A stretch of DNA of 64,000 nucleotides from Bog-756 sp963776225 (GTDB lineage Bacteria; Actinomycetota; Acidimicrobiia; Acidimicrobiales; RAAP-2), in NCBI GenBank assembly GCA_963776225.1, contig CAVZLL010000004.1, positions 186,001 through 250,000 on the forward strand. The letters run 5' to 3'. The notes under the pieces were generated by a model that saw only the letters and a program-made list of their open reading frames with translations, did not search any database and was not told the DNA's origin. The position numbers and the translations under genes were made by a program. Every line of letters starts with the position of its first letter. The first letter of the stretch is position 1. Shown here one piece after another: positions 21,401 to 29,033 of this stretch.

Positions 21401-23050
21401 GTGGCCTACTCGGGGGGGCGCCTCCCCGACGATCTGCGGGCCGGGGCCATGGCCACGGTCGACGGCAACCCGGGCACGGTCTGGCAGCCGGGGTTCGGCC
21501 TCTCCCAGCAGGTCGGGCAGTGGCTCGAGTACCACCTCCGGGACCCGGTCTCCTTCGACCACCTCGACCTCGAGCTCGTGGCCGACGGCGAGCATTCGAT
21601 CCCGACCGAGCTGACCATCACCACCGACCACGGCGACGCGACCGTCCGCGTGCCGCCGGTGGCGGACAGCCCGGTGCCCGGCTCGGTGGTCGACGTGCCG
21701 GTCGGCTTCCCCCAGCTCGGGGGCCGCAACATCCGGATCACCGTCGACGCGGTGGCCGCCGAGGACACCCTGGACTACTACTCCCAGACGCCCATCACCC
21801 TGCCGATGGGCGTCGCCGAGATCGGGATCCCCGGTGTCTCGGCTGCGCCGGTTCCCGCCGCCATCCCGACCAGCTGCCGAGGTGACCTCCTCACCGTCGA
21901 CGGTGCCCCCCTCTGGGTGAGCGTCTCGGGGTCCAGCGCGGCCGCACTGGACCGCCAGGCCCTGACCGTCTCGCTCTGTGGACCCGACGCCGACGGGCTG
22001 CCCCTCCCCGCCGGAACCCACACCCTCCGCTCGGCGCTCGGCCAGGTGACCGGGTTCGACATCGACCAGCTCGTGCTCGACTCGGCACCCGGCGGTGGGG
22101 CGATGACGCTGCGCTCCCCCACCGAGGTGCAGCCGCCGCCGCTCGCTCCCTCGCCGGTGGTGACCGTCGACCGGGCGACCGCGACCTCGCTCCACCTCAC
22201 CGTGACCGGGGTCGACACCGCGCCGGGTGCGGCCCCGTTCGACCTCGTCCTCGGGGAGAGCCTCGACGCCGGGTGGGGGGCCCAGGTGGTCGGCGGCCCG
22301 ACCCTCGGCCACCCCGTCCTGGTCGACGCCTTCGCCAACGGATGGCGCGTCGACCCGGCGTCGGTGGCCGGCTCGGTCCACGACGGCACCCTCGAGGTGG
22401 ACCTCACCTGGCACCCGCAACGGAACGTCGATGTGGCGTTGCTGATCTCGGGCGCGGCCATCGTCGGCTGTGTCGTCCTGGCCTTCCTCCCGGCCCGCAG
22501 GCGGAGGCGCCGGCGCGGAGCGCACGCGACGACGGCGGATCCCGCCGCGGCGATGGTGACCGCGGCCGACCCGCAGGTGCACGCAGCGACCGCTCCGGAC
22601 GACGACCGGCCGACCCTCGCCGTCCCGTTCCGAGACGGTGACCCGCCGCTGCCGCTCTCGCTGGCCGTGCCCACCGCCCTGGTCACCGGCCTGGTGGCGG
22701 CCGCGATCGCCTCGCCCTGGGCCGGCGCGGCCGCCGGTCTGGCCGCCCTGGCGGCGATGCTGGTGCCACGGGCGCGGGTGCTCCTCGGGCTGGTGGCCGT
22801 GGCCTGCATCGTCGCCGCCGGCGTCTACGTGACGGTCCACCAGGGGCAGTCCCCGGTCCCCGACAACGGTGCCTGGCCGGCGTCGTTCGGGAAGGCCAGC
22901 CAGTGGGCCTGGGCCGCGGTGGTCTTCCTCGGGGCGGAGGGGGTGGTCGACGTGGTGCAGCGGCGCCGGAAGGCGAGGCTCAACCGGGCCGGGCAACCGC
23001 CTCCTCGCCCAGCGCCGCCAGCGCACCGCGGGCGGTGGCGTCCCAGGTGA
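18473..23050 (+). CDS. AftD-like alpha-(1->3)-arabinofuranosyltransferase family protein
   Basis: A very large (1525-residue) integral membrane protein of the AftD/DUF3367 type. In mycobacteria AftD adds arabinofuranose branches to arabinogalactan and lipoarabinomannan, using decaprenyl-phosphoarabinose outside the membrane. Residues about 35-480 carry roughly ten hydrophobic helices of a GT-C fold, with an early acidic VSDDTKTYLYLDPGRY loop. A long extracytoplasmic region follows with two discoidin (F5/8 type C)-like segments near 764 (ALDGNTQTAWLTD) and 991 (VDGNPGTVWQPGF). C-terminal helices lie at about 1318-1340 and 1393-1440. The GTG at 18473 follows a possible -10 box. The 3' end overlaps the convergent GT4 gene by 71 bp. 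The exact sugar added here is inferred. Confidence 0.82.
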   Translation: MQDSEPSPDAPTAPATGRDRILVDRLRSPSRLRAWLDYLALAVLAVIPMVTAQPGVVSDDTKTYLYLDPGRYIRQAVSLWDPSVGLGTVTHENIGYLLPMGPFYWVMAELHVPLWVAQRLWMACLLYAAGAGALYLCRVVGLSGAGRYVAAVGYMFTPYVLQYSGRISVILMPWAGLPWMVAFVILALRRGGWRYPALFALVVALVSGINASSILYVGIAPALWLPYAVLVTREATWRRAWGVAWKVGLLSALVSLWWAVGLQVEAAYGVNVLKYTETVPATSAASLASEILRGLGYWYFYGTDRVGAWTQNSVAYTQNIRLIALSFTVPALAFVAAFAARWRYRSYFILITVVGMVLAVGPNPYAHPSGLGSLVKAFMVDTTAGLALRSTDRASPVVLLGLAMFLGAGVSALTFRVRRTGLIAGGFVVAAVAAATSPLWTGQIVADGFTQPAVPPQAVRDAATALDRAHPGTRVYALPGDNFAAQRWGDTIDTVYPGLMTRPFVTHEQQIMGSLPTADVLEAVDGPLQDGVMDWNALAPMASLLGAGDVLVQYDQAYERYDTPDPQALAEQLATTPAGLSHPVHYGTPRPNVPLLPIVDEAYLALPPTVGWPSPLVSYTVTDPRPIVRTESTTHPLVVAGDAGGLVAASSVGLLAGNPTILYSGTLDTHPSLAKATLGKPADLVVTDTNRKQGYRWNSLNENTGYTETASQPPQTADPSDAPLDLFPGAPADAQTTTVLQGISSVTASSYGSSITYLPEDRPAAALDGNTQTAWLTDSFATQSGQWWQVALLRPRTEHSLLLVQPQTGLPDRSISSVTLTFDGGHPVTVPLGPSSLTPAGQVVTFPARTFSTLRITVAGVRVADPSSPVGSRSSVGFAEVGIPGVTADEVVSMPQDLLRATGPASLFDRLTLVMTRQRSSGTPPRRDPEPSLARTFWLPTARTFSLTGQARISPLVPDDEIDRLVGRPGSDYTGTVAYSGGRLPDDLRAGAMATVDGNPGTVWQPGFGLSQQVGQWLEYHLRDPVSFDHLDLELVADGEHSIPTELTITTDHGDATVRVPPVADSPVPGSVVDVPVGFPQLGGRNIRITVDAVAAEDTLDYYSQTPITLPMGVAEIGIPGVSAAPVPAAIPTSCRGDLLTVDGAPLWVSVSGSSAAALDRQALTVSLCGPDADGLPLPAGTHTLRSALGQVTGFDIDQLVLDSAPGGGAMTLRSPTEVQPPPLAPSPVVTVDRATATSLHLTVTGVDTAPGAAPFDLVLGESLDAGWGAQVVGGPTLGHPVLVDAFANGWRVDPASVAGSVHDGTLEVDLTWHPQRNVDVALLISGAAIVGCVVLAFLPARRRRRRRGAHATTADPAAAMVTAADPQVHAATAPDDDRPTLAVPFRDGDPPLPLSLAVPTALVTGLVAAAIASPWAGAAAGLAALAAMLVPRARVLLGLVAVACIVAAGVYVTVHQGQSPVPDNGAWPASFGKASQWAWAAVVFLGAEGVVDVVQRRRKARLNRAGQPPPRPAPPAHRGRWRPR

Positions 23051-24335
23051 ACCGCCTGGCGTGCTCGACGGCCCCGACGCCCAGGCGGCGCCGGAGCACG
23101 TCGTCCCGGAGCACCGCGTCGATGCCGCGGACCAGGTCGTCGCGGGTCTGCGCCAGTAGGCCGGACCGCCCGTCGTGGACGGCGTCCTCGTGCCCTCCGA
23201 TTCGGGTGGCCACCGCGGGGGTCCCGCAGGCTCCGGCCTCGGTCACCGTCATCCCCCAGCCCTCGCGCAGCGAGGTCGACGCCAGGACCCAGGCGCGGCG
23301 GTAGAGGCCGACCAGCTCGTCATCGGTGACGAAACCGGGCAGCGCGATCCAGCCGTCCGCCCCGTGCCGCCGGATCGCCGCCTCCAGCGCGGGGCGCTCG
23401 TACCCCTCACCGGCGATGACCGCCTGCAGCTCGGGATGGTCGGCCTTGAGCGCCGCCAGGGCGTCGACCAGGAGGTCGAACCGCTTGACCGGGACCAGCC
23501 TCCCGACCGCCACCACGAGCGGCGCCTCCGAACGCTCACCGCCGGGCGAGAAGCGCGGCTCGACGCCGGGCGGGGTCACCGAGATCCGGCCGGGCCGCAG
23601 GTGCAGGCGCTCCACGATCTCGGACTTCGACGACTCGGACAGGGTCACGATCCGGCTCCGCCGGTAGCAGGGAGGCGCCACCCGGTGCTCGAGCAGGTAG
23701 CCGAGCTCCGCCATGCCGTGGGGCAGCACCATCCCCCACATCTCCGCATGGACGTGATGGAGGAAGGTGATCTGCGGGCTGCGCGACCAGAGGGGTGAGA
23801 AGAACGGCATGCCGTTCCAGATCTCGACCACCCCGTCCCCGCTGCCGATCCGGCCGAGCGCGCCCGAGATGATCGAACGGGGGAACACCGAGTACCGCCC
23901 GGCCCGCCGGATGACCCGGTAGCCGTCGCGGCGGATGACCCGGCGGCCGTCGGGGACCGAGGAGGTGGTCAGCGAGACGTCGAGACCGGCGGTGGACCAG
24001 GCCGAGAGGATGCGGTGGGCGTGGAGCTCGGACCCTCCTGCCTCCGGGTCGTCGAAGTCCCGCCAGGCGAGGACGTCGATGCGCCGGAGACCGGCGCGCT
24101 CGGCGATCTCCCCGACCGTCATCCCGGCGAACAGCGGGACCGGCCCCTGTCCGGTTCGGTCGGCGCCGGCGACCCGGGTGCGCGGGGAGGGCGTCTGCTG
24201 ATCGGGGTCCGGAAGGCCCGACGGTCCCGGTTCGGGGACGGGCACCAGACGGGGAAGGGCTGCGTCGGATGCGGCCGGCCGGGCGGGTGGGTGACGGGGT
24301 GACGCGGTGCCCGGTGGCCGTGCGCCCCGGCTCAC
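22980..24335 (-). CDS. Glycosyltransferase family 4
   Basis: A 451-residue GT-B glycosyltransferase. The N-terminal acceptor half includes DPEAGGSELHAHRI. The donor-binding half has VAVGRLVPVKRFDLLVDAL near residue 265, the GEGYERPALE strand, and the EX7E-type region SLREGWGMTVTEAGACGTPA near 350, a GT4 signature. GTG at 24335 is chosen because GGGGAGG lies 8 nt upstream. An internal ATG at 24122 also gives a complete catalytic domain, so the first 70 low-complexity residues are uncertain. It probably extends a cytoplasmic lipid-linked or surface glycan with its neighbours the flippase and the mutase-like enzyme. Confidence 0.85.
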   Translation of the reverse strand: MSRGARPPGTASPRHPPARPAASDAALPRLVPVPEPGPSGLPDPDQQTPSPRTRVAGADRTGQGPVPLFAGMTVGEIAERAGLRRIDVLAWRDFDDPEAGGSELHAHRILSAWSTAGLDVSLTTSSVPDGRRVIRRDGYRVIRRAGRYSVFPRSIISGALGRIGSGDGVVEIWNGMPFFSPLWSRSPQITFLHHVHAEMWGMVLPHGMAELGYLLEHRVAPPCYRRSRIVTLSESSKSEIVERLHLRPGRISVTPPGVEPRFSPGGERSEAPLVVAVGRLVPVKRFDLLVDALAALKADHPELQAVIAGEGYERPALEAAIRRHGADGWIALPGFVTDDELVGLYRRAWVLASTSLREGWGMTVTEAGACGTPAVATRIGGHEDAVHDGRSGLLAQTRDDLVRGIDAVLRDDVLRRRLGVGAVEHARRFTWDATARGALAALGEEAVARPG

Positions 24336-24416
24336 CGGCGAGCCTCCCCTGGCGCGATGGCCGTGCTCATTGCGGGGCCGAGTGTAACCGACCCCGTTCC
24401 GGCCCACAGCGGACCC

Positions 24417-25946
24417 TCAGGCCGCTCCGTCGTGCGGCGCGGGGTCCGGCGGCCGCTGCCAGCCTCGTCGCCGGGTCCAGTGCTGCCCGCGGTGGCGCCG
24501 GTGGATGGCGACGAAGGCGGCACCCATCGCGGCGGCGAGCACTCCTTGGACCAGGAGGTCGGCGCGGGCGGTGGCGAGCGGCTGTCCGCCGGCTGCGTCG
24601 ACCAGTGCAACCGCGAACCCCGAGCCCGCCAGCAGGAGGAGGACGATCCAGCGCGAGCCGGTGCCGAAGAGGTAGTTGGTCACGAGCACGGTGAAGGAGA
24701 GGAAGATCATGGCGCCGACGAGCGTGGAGAATGCGGGTGCCGCCGTGCTCAGCCGGGCCGAGAAGACAAGGGTGAGGAACCACCTCGGGACGAACACCGA
24801 GAGCACCACCAGCAGTGCGGCCGGCACCGCGAGGAAGATGAGGGTGACGCCGAGCTGCCGGACGGCATGCCCTCCTTCGTTCCACCGGATGGTGGCTTCG
24901 GGCAACAGGTAGGCGCCGAGGGCGAGCGCCCCGAAGACCAGCGCCTTGGAGGCCACCGAGATCGCGGCGTAGGGACCTGCCTGCGCATGGTCGAGGCGGC
25001 CGAGCAGGATCACGTCGACGTTCTGCAGGAGACCGAGGAGGGCCAGCCCGACGAAGGCGGCGGACACGTCGGCCATCAACTTGCGGCGGGCGAGGACGGT
25101 CTCGGCGCCCGGCGCGCCCGCCACGATCGGTGCGCTCCGAGGGTCGGCCCAGGCCCTCGAGGCCAGCCAGCGGGCGTGGACGGTGGCCACCACCTCGCCG
25201 GCGAACACCCCGAGGGCGTAGCCGGTGACCCCGAAGCCCCCGGCGACGAGGACCAGGACGAAGCCGGTCCGGATGCCCCCCTCGACCAGCAGGTTGCCGG
25301 CCAGCGGGCGGTAGCTGCGATGCGCCTGCAGCAGGCCACGGTCGACACTGAGCAGGATCCAGATCCCCGCCGCCATCAGGATGAGCACGACCCCCCGCCC
25401 GTCGGGGAGCGAGAGCCCCCGGGCGATCCTTCCCTGGAGGGCCAGGACCGCCGCAAGCTCGACGGCGAGGCCGGCCAGCGCGATGCGGTGGACCCGGGCG
25501 ACCCACCGGCGCACCCGGTGCCCCTGGCCCGCGGCCTGCAGCCCGGTGACCCGGCGCACGACACCGACCAGGACGGCCGATCCGGGCATCGAGAGGATGA
25601 AGAAGAGACCGAGCAGCTGGGCGATCTCGCCGTACGAGCGGGAGGACAGCAGCCGGGCCACCGCGACCACCAGCAGCGCACCGGCCGCGTTGACCAGCAT
25701 GCCGGCCACCGCGACCGGACCGGCCTGGCTGAGTCCGGCCCGGACCGTGTCCCGTGGACCGCCCTGCTCCCGGAGCGCGGGGACCGGCTCGCCGGGTGGC
25801 AGGGTGACCATCGGACCGCCGGCCACCGCGATCCCGACCGCAGGGGCCAGCGCGGCCGACTCGGCCACCGGGTCGACCACGGTGTCGACCTCGTCGAGGA
25901 TCAGATCGAGACGGGGACCGGCGTCGGGTCGGGGAGGACGAGCCAC
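24417..25946 (-). CDS. Polysaccharide flippase-like membrane protein (MOP/Wzx type)
   Basis: A 509-residue protein with about 12 predicted transmembrane segments and an LSQAGPVAVAGMLVNAAGALL-like first helix near residue 60. The pattern SRSYGEIAQLLGLFFILSM and a cluster of small-residue helices fit the multidrug/oligosaccharidyl-lipid/polysaccharide (MOP) exporter superfamily. That superfamily flips lipid-linked glycans across the membrane. GTG at 25946 starts 10 nt after the stop of the upstream flavoprotein gene. A disordered 45-residue N-terminus precedes the first helix. The function is assigned by fold pattern and its position among glycosyltransferases. Confidence 0.75.
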   Translation of the reverse strand: MARPPRPDAGPRLDLILDEVDTVVDPVAESAALAPAVGIAVAGGPMVTLPPGEPVPALREQGGPRDTVRAGLSQAGPVAVAGMLVNAAGALLVVAVARLLSSRSYGEIAQLLGLFFILSMPGSAVLVGVVRRVTGLQAAGQGHRVRRWVARVHRIALAGLAVELAAVLALQGRIARGLSLPDGRGVVLILMAAGIWILLSVDRGLLQAHRSYRPLAGNLLVEGGIRTGFVLVLVAGGFGVTGYALGVFAGEVVATVHARWLASRAWADPRSAPIVAGAPGAETVLARRKLMADVSAAFVGLALLGLLQNVDVILLGRLDHAQAGPYAAISVASKALVFGALALGAYLLPEATIRWNEGGHAVRQLGVTLIFLAVPAALLVVLSVFVPRWFLTLVFSARLSTAAPAFSTLVGAMIFLSFTVLVTNYLFGTGSRWIVLLLLAGSGFAVALVDAAGGQPLATARADLLVQGVLAAAMGAAFVAIHRRHRGQHWTRRRGWQRPPDPAPHDGAA

Positions 25947-25956
25947 GCCGTCGTGG

Positions 25957-27534
25957 TCAGCCGACGCGGCGGGGCAGGACGGGGGCGTCGCGCCCGGTCC
26001 GGCCGGTGCCCGGCGAGGGGCCGCTGTCGTCGCTCGTCTCGTGGTACTCCTCTTCGACGTTGACCGACCAGATGTCGTGTCGCGCACCGTGGATGTTCTC
26101 GACGGTGAGCATGGCCGTGTACATCGAGTGGTCCTGGTTGTTGTACTTGTGCATGCCGTTGCGGCCCACCGGGTGCACGTTGGGGGCGTGCGCCTCGAAC
26201 CAGTGGCGCAGCACGTCGACGTTGTCGCGGTAGTGGTCGTCGTAGACCGGGTAGGCCTTCGGCATCCGCACCACGTAGCCGGCCTCGACGTCGGCCGGAT
26301 CGACCAGCCCGATGGCATCGAGCTCCTTGGTCGCGAGCGCCACCAGGTCCTGGTCGTCGAGCGTCCACAGCTCGTCGCCCTCGAACACGAAGTACTCCAT
26401 CCCGAGACAGGTCCTCCCGTCCTTGACCAGGTAGGGGGACCAGGACCCGAAGTTCTGGATCCGGCCGACCTTCACGTCGGGGGCGTGGATGTAGATCCAA
26501 TTGTCCGGGAACCCACGGTCCTCGGGTACCACCAGGGCCACCGTCAGGAAGTCCCGGTAGTGCAGATCGCCGGCGGCGCGGAGCACGTCGGGGGGAACCG
26601 GCGGGTCGACCATCCGGGCCAGCTCGGTGAAGGGCATCGAGGAGATCACATGGGAGGCCGGGAGCCGTTCCTCGACCCCGCCCCTCCGGACGGTGACCGC
26701 CACCGCCGCACCCTGCTCGACGTGCACCGCGGTCACCGCGGTCTCCATCATCATCCGGCCGCCGAGATCCAGCACCTGCTCGGCGCAGTGCTCCCACATC
26801 ATCCCCGGGCCGTACTTCGGATACTGGAACTCCTCGATGAGGCTGGTCACCTGGCGCGACTTGTCGCGGTGCCGCCCGGCGACGGAGGACCGGAGCGGCT
26901 GCCAGACCGCGTCCCACAGGGACATCCCCTTGATCCGTTGGGCACCCCAGTCGGCCGAGAGCTCGGAGGCCGGCACCCCCCAGACCTTCTCGTTGTAGGT
27001 CTTGAAGAAGTGGTGGTAGAGCCGCCATCCGTAGTTCGAGACGATGTACCCCTCGAGCGTGGTGAGGTCCTTCGGCGGACGGACCCGCACCCAGAGGAAG
27101 GACAGCCCGCACCGGATCGCCTCGAGCACGCCCAGGTTGGAGAGGGCGTTGCCCAGCTTGATCGGGTAGTCGTAGTACTTCCCCCCGTAGTAGATCCTGC
27201 TCATCCTCGGGCGGAGGAGGAAGTCCTCCGGCGGGAGCACCTCGTGCCAGAACTCTTCGACCGGGGTGACCTTGGTGAAGAACCGGTGGCCGCCGATGTC
27301 GAACCGCCAGCCGTCACGTTCGACCGTGCGGCTGATGCCGCCCACCACCCGGTCCTTCTCGACGACGACCACCGGGTCACCGGCGTGGACCAGCCGGTGC
27401 GCGGCGGTCAGACCGGCCGGCCCACCCCCGACGACGACCACCGGCTGTTCGTGTGTCGGGAGCGCCGGGTCCGGCGCCGACCCCCGCGGCGCGCCGGCGC
27501 CCGCAGTGCTCCTGGGCTCGGTCGGCGATGCCAT
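25957..27534 (-). CDS. FAD-dependent oxidoreductase, UDP-galactopyranose-mutase-like
   Basis: A 525-residue flavoprotein of the NAD(P)-binding/amino-oxidase clan. The dinucleotide-binding motif VVVVGGGPAGLTAAHRL begins near residue 30. The adjacent motif VVGGISRTVERDGWRFDIGG and the HRFFTK segment are characteristic of the subgroup found in polysaccharide clusters and related to Glf, which makes UDP-galactofuranose. A C-terminal block with GRNGMHKYNNQDHSM matches the flavin-site region of that subgroup. ATG at 27534 leaves a 25-residue disordered leader. A substrate other than UDP-Gal is possible, but the AftD-like neighbour makes furanose sugar supply an attractive role. Confidence 0.78.
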   Translation of the reverse strand: MASPTEPRSTAGAGAPRGSAPDPALPTHEQPVVVVGGGPAGLTAAHRLVHAGDPVVVVEKDRVVGGISRTVERDGWRFDIGGHRFFTKVTPVEEFWHEVLPPEDFLLRPRMSRIYYGGKYYDYPIKLGNALSNLGVLEAIRCGLSFLWVRVRPPKDLTTLEGYIVSNYGWRLYHHFFKTYNEKVWGVPASELSADWGAQRIKGMSLWDAVWQPLRSSVAGRHRDKSRQVTSLIEEFQYPKYGPGMMWEHCAEQVLDLGGRMMMETAVTAVHVEQGAAVAVTVRRGGVEERLPASHVISSMPFTELARMVDPPVPPDVLRAAGDLHYRDFLTVALVVPEDRGFPDNWIYIHAPDVKVGRIQNFGSWSPYLVKDGRTCLGMEYFVFEGDELWTLDDQDLVALATKELDAIGLVDPADVEAGYVVRMPKAYPVYDDHYRDNVDVLRHWFEAHAPNVHPVGRNGMHKYNNQDHSMYTAMLTVENIHGARHDIWSVNVEEEYHETSDDSGPSPGTGRTGRDAPVLPRRVG

Positions 27535-27727
27535 GCGGTGCGATCCGTTCCTCGTTGGTGCGGGGCGCCGGTGCGGTCCGGAGCCGTGGTCGGTGAGCGA
27601 GGGACCGTCACGACCGTGGACCTCGGCCACGTCCTGCCCGGCACGAGGATAGTGGCTCCCCTCCTGATCCGTCGGGACCGGCCTGCCGGCGAAGGGAACC
27701 CTCCGGCTCCGGCGGTCCCGACGCCGC

Positions 27728-28999
27728 TCAGGGCACCACGACGCCCAGGAAGGCGAGATAGGCGTAGCCGGCCATCGCCGCCGCCGACCCGGCGAGCACC
27801 GGCCATTCGACCCGTCGACGCCCGGTCAGGGTCGAGGCGGCGACCACCAGCGGGAAGGCGCCGAGCGCGTATCGCTCGAACGAGTCGAGGTTCGAGGTGG
27901 TGAGCGAGGCCGCCAGCACCGCGGCGGCGAAGAGCCCGTAGCTCAGCGGCAGCCTGCGGAAGGCGTAGACCAGCAGGACCAAACAGAGCACGATCCACGG
28001 GACGTGCAGAGCACTGCCGACGTGGTGGCCGTGGAGGAGACCGTGGGCGTTGCGCCAGACGGCCGCGAACGGCGAGGTCAGCGGTCCGCGGTGGCCGCCC
28101 TGCTCCTGAACCCGGAACGGCAGCAGCCCGTCACCGAACCGGACGCCGACCCAGGAGAGGTAGGCGCCGGCGCCGGCGAGCGGCGCCACCAGCGCCGCGC
28201 CACGGGCGACCCATCCTGCACCGGGTCCGCGGCGCCGGACCGGCGGGTGGTCGCGCCGGGTCCGCCACACCTCGACCGCCACCGGCACGACCAGGAGCAC
28301 ACCGAGGGGCCGGACCGCACCGGCGGCGAGCCCGGCGGAGGCCGCCCACCACCACCGCCCGGTCCGCGCACCGAGGAAGACCACCACCGCGGCGAGCAGC
28401 AGGAGCGCGTCGGCGTAGCCGAGCACCAGGGTGTAGGCCGACGGTGTGAGGGCCAGCAGCCACACCGACCGCCGGGCGAGCGCGGGGTCACCGAGATCGA
28501 CCCGCACCAGCAGGAGCAGCCCGGCCATGGCGAGGAGGGCGCTCAGATTGGCCACCATGACCAGTGCCGGCCCGACCCCGACCCCCGGGACCCGGCCGAG
28601 CGCGCCGCCGAGCAACGGGTAGAGGGGGAAGAAGCGGAGGGACTGCACCCCGGCGGCCACATAGCCGTGGGTGGCGATCGCCCGGTACCAGCCCGCGTCC
28701 CAGACCAGGAGCCCCTGCTGGACCCGGTGGAGGGCGCCGGGGTCGCCGCGGCGCACGGTGTGCACCGTGGCCCGGGCCAGGCCCAGGGCCCCGACGACGA
28801 TGACCCGGGCGACCAGCCATGCCGGCAGCACCCCGAGCACCGCCCGGCCCAGCGTCACCGCCTGCCCGCGCCACGCCGGGTCCGGCGAGGGCCCGACCGT
28901 CCCGACCGTCCCGACCGGACCGCCGGTACTGCCGGCACCGCCGACGGCCTCGACCCCGTCGACCGCCCCCGCGGCGCGGCCGGGTGCCGGGAGCGTCAC
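27728..28999 (-). CDS. PIG-V-like mannosyltransferase family membrane protein
   Basis: A 423-residue GT-C-type membrane protein. The signature LLVWDAGWYRAIATHGYV near residue 95, followed by LRFFPLYPLLGG, is typical of the bacterial relatives of PIG-V (GPI mannosyltransferase 2). These use a polyprenyl-phosphate mannose donor outside the membrane. About nine further hydrophobic helices follow. The first 45 residues are Gly/Val/Pro-rich with little conservation. GTG at 28999 has GGAGGG upstream. It lies between the mutase-like gene (193-bp gap) and the GT39-type gene, all on the minus strand. Confidence 0.8.
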   Translation of the reverse strand: MTLPAPGRAAGAVDGVEAVGGAGSTGGPVGTVGTVGPSPDPAWRGQAVTLGRAVLGVLPAWLVARVIVVGALGLARATVHTVRRGDPGALHRVQQGLLVWDAGWYRAIATHGYVAAGVQSLRFFPLYPLLGGALGRVPGVGVGPALVMVANLSALLAMAGLLLLVRVDLGDPALARRSVWLLALTPSAYTLVLGYADALLLLAAVVVFLGARTGRWWWAASAGLAAGAVRPLGVLLVVPVAVEVWRTRRDHPPVRRRGPGAGWVARGAALVAPLAGAGAYLSWVGVRFGDGLLPFRVQEQGGHRGPLTSPFAAVWRNAHGLLHGHHVGSALHVPWIVLCLVLLVYAFRRLPLSYGLFAAAVLAASLTTSNLDSFERYALGAFPLVVAASTLTGRRRVEWPVLAGSAAAMAGYAYLAFLGVVVP

Positions 29000-29033
29000 G
29001 GGGGACCCTCCCGTCCTGCACCGGCCATGCCGG